In this document: positions 7,333 through 9,375 of the stretch, piece after piece
Layout of the letters: every line of letters starts with the position of its first letter
Position numbering within the stretch: the first letter of the stretch is position 1
NCBI GenBank assembly: GCA_945928335.1
Contig: CAMENK010000021.1
Span: forward strand, 1 to 9,375
Origin: an uncultured Bacillota bacterium
GTDB taxonomy: Bacteria > Bacillota_I > Bacilli_A > RF39 > UBA660
Length of the DNA: 9,375 bases
Direction: 5' to 3'
The notes under the pieces: generated by a model
Seen by the model: the letters and a program-made list of their open reading frames with translations, nothing else
The model's database searches: none
Told to the model about the DNA's origin: nothing
Position numbers and translations under genes: made by a program

Positions 7333-7346
7333 TTTATGACTTTTTG
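7324..7346 (+). terminator. weak terminator-like hairpin at the end of rlmN
   Basis: The stem aaaagt/actttt (7325-7330 with 7339-7344) has an 8-nt loop, straddles the rlmN stop codon and extends to a C-G pair if one T is bulged. The stem is A/T-only at its core and the trailing T run is short, so termination may be leaky. Its 3' half is the left copy of the 16-bp direct repeat. Confidence 0.3.
7330..7345 (+). repeat. 16-bp direct repeat, left copy
   Basis: TAGTTTATGACTTTTT occurs here and identically at 7706-7721, flanking the small-peptide cassette. This copy includes the rlmN stop codon (TAG, 7330-7332). It may be a target-site or recombination duplication, or a coincidence in A/T-rich DNA. 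Confidence 0.7.
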
Positions 7347-7355
7347 TATAATCTA

Positions 7356-7384
7356 TTGAAAATTCACTTAAGTTACTATATACT
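7356..7384 (+). promoter_or_regulatory. strong sigma-A promoter of the small hydrophobic peptide gene
   Basis: TTGAAA (7356-7361), a 17-nt spacer and TATACT (7379-7384) form the best promoter match in the window. The predicted start is A7391. That is exactly where the mRNA begins to be complementary to its own 3' end, which independently supports the start site. Confidence 0.8.
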
Positions 7385-7433
7385 TTTTCTAGGGAATATC
7401 AGTAGTTGAGTGTCTACCAAATCTTTTATAGAG

Positions 7434-7440
7434 AGGAGGT
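7434..7440 (+). promoter_or_regulatory. strong Shine-Dalgarno of the 30-aa peptide gene
   Basis: AGGAGGT is a full-length match to the anti-Shine-Dalgarno and lies 8 nt before ATG 7449. A consensus site in front of such a short frame is the main reason to call the frame coding. Confidence 0.8.
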
Positions 7441-7448
7441 TTGATAAA

Positions 7449-7541
7449 ATGAAAACTAAGACTTTTATATTAAAAGTTCTAAAGTTCATTGCTATCATTT
7501 TATTTCTCCTAATCATTATGATAGTAGTAATAAAAAAATGA
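7449..7541 (+). CDS. 30-aa hydrophobic membrane peptide, candidate type I toxin
   Basis: This is a 30-residue reading frame with its own strong promoter and a consensus Shine-Dalgarno. The peptide has a basic N-terminus (MKTKTF), a single hydrophobic helix of about 20 residues made mainly of Ile, Leu, Val and Phe (about residues 6-28, with Lys 9 and Lys 12 near its start), and ends in two lysines before TGA. Size, single membrane helix and basic ends match type I toxins that insert into the membrane. I do not recognise the sequence as Fst, TxpA, BsrG or another named family. An antisense RNA is predicted to overlap its last codons and 3' UTR; the antisense terminator's U-run is the complement of its final Lys codons. 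A non-toxic small membrane protein is the alternative. Toxicity is inferred, not shown. Confidence 0.7.
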   Translation: MKTKTFILKVLKFIAIILFLLIIMIVVIKK

Positions 7542-7567
7542 CACTTAATTCATAAGAATTAAATGTC
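7532..7567 (-). terminator. terminator of the antisense RNA
   Basis: Read on the minus strand, gacatttaattc (7567 to 7556) pairs with gaattaagtgtc (7551 to 7540) around a 4-nt loop, followed by A and seven T. All 12 positions pair on this strand, one as U-G. On the plus strand the same position is a C-A mismatch, so the hairpin is better formed as a minus-strand terminator. Confidence 0.7.
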
Positions 7568-7583
7568 TAACCAAATTAAATTA

Positions 7584-7625
7584 GGGTAGACATTCAACAA
7601 GTGAAGACTGAATGTTCCCTTTTTT
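7584..7625 (+). terminator. terminator of the peptide mRNA
   Basis: The stem acattca/tgaatgt (7590-7596 with 7609-7615) plus ggg/ccc (7584-7586 with 7617-7619) across a small internal loop is followed by a T run at 7620-7625. Its left arm also pairs with the mRNA 5' region, so it competes with the long-range helix. Confidence 0.7.
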
Positions 7626-7653
7626 ATTTTATGCAAGTTTTCTTGCTAAATAC

Positions 7654-7682
7654 ATAATATCATAAAACTATTTATTTTGCAA
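7654..7682 (-). promoter_or_regulatory. minus-strand promoter of the antisense RNA
   Basis: On the minus strand TTGCAA (7682 to 7677) and TATTAT (7659 to 7654) are separated by 17 nt. The predicted start is A at 7647, immediately before a 5' hairpin. Four of six and five of six consensus bases match. Confidence 0.6.
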
Positions 7683-7705
7683 ATTTATAGCAATATAAAG
7701 ATATA

Positions 7706-7721
7706 TAGTTTATGACTTTTT
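7706..7721 (+). repeat. 16-bp direct repeat, right copy
   Basis: This is the identical second copy of TAGTTTATGACTTTTT (see 7330-7345), 376 bp downstream. It lies between the antisense promoter and the yqfC promoter, so the pair brackets the whole peptide/antisense cassette. Confidence 0.7.
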
Positions 7722-7736
7722 TAATTTGATAAAACA

Positions 7737-7742
7737 TATAAT
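7737..7742 (+). promoter_or_regulatory. candidate -10 element of the yqfC-yqfD promoter
   Basis: A perfect TATAAT lies 15 nt before the yqfC ATG. The longer reading CATATAAT (7735-7742) differs by one base from the sigma-E -10 consensus CATACAAT, which would suit a sporulation gene. No clear -35 of either class is visible at normal spacing; ATGACT at 7712-7717 is 19 nt upstream. Confidence 0.45.
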
Positions 7743-7757
7743 TAAGTGGTGACATAT

Positions 7758-7994
7758 ATGTTAAATAATATAAGTACTTATCTTAAGAATGAAGAATATA
7801 GAGTAACATTTTTAAAGTATGGATTACATGTATTAAACTATAAGAGTTTAATTGATATAAATACTAATATGATTATATTTAAGATAGATAATAAATTATT
7901 TAAAGTTAATGGAAAAAATATGATTTTAAAGAAAATGGATAAAAAAGAATTTTTGATAAATGGAAAGATAGAAAGTGTGGTAATAAATGAATAA
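7758..7994 (+). CDS. yqfC: YabP/YqfC family sporulation protein
   Basis: This 78-residue protein of the YabP/YqfC family is made in the mother cell during spore formation in Bacillota. The C-terminal half carries the recognisable pattern of an alternating-strand domain: IDNKLFKVNGKNMILKKMDK followed by EFLINGKIESVVI, matching the G-K-x-L-x-I...E-x-L-I-x-G-K-I-x-x-I layout of YqfC. It is slightly shorter than B. subtilis YqfC. I start it at ATG 7758 rather than the in-frame GTG at 7746, because GGTGA (7748-7752) serves as the ribosome-binding site 5 nt before the ATG. It overlaps yqfD by 8 bases, as expected for the conserved yqfC-yqfD pair. The biochemical role of the family is not established. 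Confidence 0.82.
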   Translation: MLNNISTYLKNEEYRVTFLKYGLHVLNYKSLIDINTNMIIFKIDNKLFKVNGKNMILKKMDKKEFLINGKIESVVINE

Positions 7995-9135
7995 TAAATT
8001 AGTACTTGTTTCTATTACTGATGAAGAATATTTAAATATAATAAAAGTATTATTAAGATTAGACATTTATTATAGTGAATTAAATATAAAAGATAATAAA
8101 GTTTATTTTAAAGTTAATTATGAAGATTATAAAAATTTAAAAAAATATTTTACAAATATAAAGTTAGAAAAAAGATTAGGTTTAGATGGAATAATATCTT
8201 TTATAAAAAAGCATTATATTATACTTATAAGTTTTATTATAACTTATGGAATATTACTCTTATTATCTAATGTTATATTTGATATAGAGATAGTAACTAA
8301 TAATAATGAGTTAAAAAGAATAATAAATCTATATTTAGAAGAAAATGGTATAGAAAAAAATAAGTTTATGAAAAGTTATGATGAATTAGAGATTATTAAA
8401 AAGAAAATACTTGAAGAGAATAAAGATACTATTGAATGGTTAGAAATAGAAAGAGTTGGTACTAAATATATAGTTAATTTAACTGAAAGAGTAATAAATG
8501 AAGAAAAGATTGAAACTTCTAAGAGGGATTTAGTAGCTAAAAAAGATGCTTTAATTTTATATTTAATAAATAAGAATGGTACTAGTATAAAGGAAGTAAA
8601 TGAATTAGTAAAAAAGGGAGATATTATAATTACTGGAGATATTATTAAGAATGAAGAAGTGGTAGATAGGGTTGATGCTAAAGGTGAAGTGTATGGTGAA
8701 GTATGGTATACTGTTAATACAACAGTACCTTATAAACATATAGATTATGTTAAGACTGGAGAAATAGTTAATCATATATATTTAGATATATTTGGTAAAA
8801 AGTTTACTTTAATGGGTAAATATGATACTAAGAATGAAATAGTTACAACTAAAGTTTTATTAGATAAACCTTATTTATTTTTTAAAGTTGTAAAAGAAGA
8901 GAAAGAACTTTACGAATATGTGACACATACTGTGACTTATGAAGAAGCTTATGAAGAGGCTTTAAAGAGGAGTGAAAGAGTAATAAATGAAAAGTTAAGT
9001 AGTGATGAGTATATAATAGATAAAAAAGTTTTGAAAATTAATAAGTATAGTAGTAAAATAGAAATAGAGATATTTTATAAAGTTTATGAAAATATTGGAG
9101 AATATAGAGAAGTAACACCGGAAGTAGTAAATTAA
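7987..9135 (+). CDS. yqfD: sporulation protein YqfD
   Basis: This 382-residue YqfD-family (stage IV sporulation) protein is membrane anchored and needed for efficient sporulation in B. subtilis. Residues 1-70 form a small alpha/beta region. A single transmembrane helix lies near residues 76-98, and the remainder is a large extracytoplasmic part. The family hallmark RDLVAKKDALI starting at R180, followed by a V-x-K-G-D-x-I-x-x-G-D turn near residues 208-218, is clear. The length is typical. It overlaps yqfC by 8 bases, so translation is probably coupled. In Bacillus the next gene is phoH; here a VanZ-like gene follows instead, with its ribosome-binding site overlapping the yqfD stop. Whether the organism still sporulates cannot be told from this window. 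Confidence 0.9.
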   Translation: MNNKLVLVSITDEEYLNIIKVLLRLDIYYSELNIKDNKVYFKVNYEDYKNLKKYFTNIKLEKRLGLDGIISFIKKHYIILISFIITYGILLLLSNVIFDIEIVTNNNELKRIINLYLEENGIEKNKFMKSYDELEIIKKKILEENKDTIEWLEIERVGTKYIVNLTERVINEEKIETSKRDLVAKKDALILYLINKNGTSIKEVNELVKKGDIIITGDIIKNEEVVDRVDAKGEVYGEVWYTVNTTVPYKHIDYVKTGEIVNHIYLDIFGKKFTLMGKYDTKNEIVTTKVLLDKPYLFFKVVKEEKELYEYVTHTVTYEEAYEEALKRSERVINEKLSSDEYIIDKKVLKINKYSSKIEIEIFYKVYENIGEYREVTPEVVN

Positions 9136-9146
9136 GGAGAATTATT

Positions 9147-9375
9147 ATGGTTAAATCTACATTTTTTGAATTATTAAAATCTGTTTGGCCTACACTAACT
9201 ATTTTTTTAGTAGTTATTATAATAATGAGATATTTTTATATAAAGAATAGTAGTAAAAAGTTAATATTACATGAAGAATTAATTTTATTATTATTTATAA
9301 CTTATATATTATTATTGTTTGAATTAGTAACATCTAGGGATGTATATATGTCTGGAACTAATTTAGTACCATTTA
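9147..9375 (+). CDS. VanZ-like membrane protein, N-terminal part (cut by window end)
   Basis: The first 76 codons of a membrane protein have a clear Shine-Dalgarno (AAGGAGA, 9134-9140) that overlaps the yqfD stop. There are two hydrophobic segments, near residues 14-32 and 42-60, separated by a short basic loop. HEELILLLFITYILLLFEL and then a GTNLVPF ending match the start of the VanZ-like domain, where an acidic-Leu-rich helix leads to a conserved N-(L/F)-(V/I)-P-F. VanZ gives low-level teicoplanin resistance in enterococci, but most chromosomal VanZ-like proteins have no known role and resistance should not be assumed. No stop is seen before the window edge. Confidence 0.78.
   Translation, partial: MVKSTFFELLKSVWPTLTIFLVVIIIMRYFYIKNSSKKLILHEELILLLFITYILLLFELVTSRDVYMSGTNLVPF

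Larger units (their letters stand above)
7391..7625 (+). ncRNA. predicted structured mRNA of the peptide gene, with 5'-3' closing helix
   Basis: The predicted transcript runs from A7391 to the terminator T-run. Its 5' end can pair with its 3' end: 7391-7396 with 7615-7620 (6 bp), 7400-7403 with 7607-7610 (4 bp), and 7405-7418 with 7585-7598 (14 consecutive pairs, one G-U). This would close the molecule around the peptide reading frame. The 3' strand can instead form the terminator hairpin or a local hairpin with 7564-7572, so several folds exclude one another. The pairing is read directly from the sequence; its role in keeping the mRNA inactive is inferred from type I toxin mRNAs such as hok. 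Confidence 0.6.
7532..7647 (-). ncRNA. predicted antisense RNA (candidate type I antitoxin)
   Basis: The predicted minus-strand transcript is about 116 nt. It starts at A (7647), 7 nt past TATTAT, and opens with a perfect hairpin gcaag-aaaa-cttgc (7646 to 7633). It then runs through the complement of the peptide mRNA's 3' UTR and ends at a terminator whose U-run finishes at 7532. It overlaps the peptide mRNA over about 94 nt (7532-7625), including the stop codon. The middle forms the complement of the mRNA terminator hairpin, whose loop contains UUCA, a YUNR U-turn type motif typical of antisense contact loops. Convergent, 3'-overlapping layouts are known for txpA/RatA and bsrG/SR4. Everything here is a prediction from promoter, hairpin and terminator signals. 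Confidence 0.6.

Noticed and set aside
7391..7625. 6S RNA or another housekeeping non-coding RNA
   Set aside because: A long closed rod with 5'-3' pairing could suggest 6S RNA, but the interior contains a consensus Shine-Dalgarno and a clean 30-codon membrane-helix frame plus an opposing transcript, which 6S RNA lacks.
7746..7757. GTG start for yqfC
   Set aside because: It overlaps the ribosome-binding site GGTGA; the ATG at 7758 is 5 nt after it and gives the usual family length.
1..9375. CRISPR array, insertion sequence or prophage
   Set aside because: No regularly spaced repeats, no transposase or integrase, and no phage structural genes were seen; the only repeat of note is the 16-bp pair around 7330-7721.
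1..9375. Mycoplasma-type code with TGA read as Trp
   Set aside because: alaS and the 30-residue gene end in TGA, and conserved Trp positions are encoded by TGG.

Overview
This is an AT-rich, gene-dense window with nearly every gene on the + strand. It reads as a low-GC Bacillota chromosome. The code is standard: TGG encodes Trp, and TGA is a genuine stop for alaS and for a small peptide gene, so this is not a Mycoplasma-type code. The gene order recD2 – DUF3918-like small gene – AI-2E family permease – alaS resembles the B. subtilis recD2/yrzQ/yrrI/alaS region. The yqfC–yqfD pair points to descent from endospore formers. An uncultured gut Bacilli or Clostridia lineage is a reasonable guess, but the window alone cannot settle it.

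Layout. (1) 1-140: a tRNA-Ser(GCU) with an intact 3' half but a badly paired acceptor stem, then a terminator. (2) 196-2587: recD2 and a 48-residue small gene, closed by a terminator. (3) 2606-3838: an AI-2E family membrane protein with its own promoter. (4) 3759-7332: a T-box-controlled operon. The alanine T-box starts inside the end of the permease gene and is followed by a dNMP-kinase-like P-loop gene, a short alaS (583 aa) and rlmN. The three genes are overlapped or tightly packed (TAGTG and ATGA junctions). Charging of tRNA-Ala should therefore set expression of all three. (5) 7330-7721: an intergenic cassette described below. (6) 7737-9375: yqfC–yqfD (sporulation) followed by the start of a VanZ-like membrane gene cut by the window end.

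The most interesting item is the 376-bp cassette between rlmN and yqfC. It has a strong promoter (TTGAAA-17-TATACT), a perfect Shine-Dalgarno and a 30-residue Lys-flanked hydrophobic peptide gene. The predicted 5' end of its mRNA can pair with its own 3' end through about 24 base pairs, and a terminator follows. On the opposite strand there is a second promoter (TTGCAA-17-TATTAT), a 5' hairpin and a terminator. Together these predict an antisense RNA of about 116 nt that overlaps the end of the peptide gene and its 3' UTR. This is the architecture of a type I toxin–antitoxin locus, but the peptide does not resemble the Fst, TxpA or BsrG toxins as I recall them. A perfect 16-bp direct repeat flanks the cassette, suggesting it was inserted as a unit. 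All of this is predicted from sequence alone.
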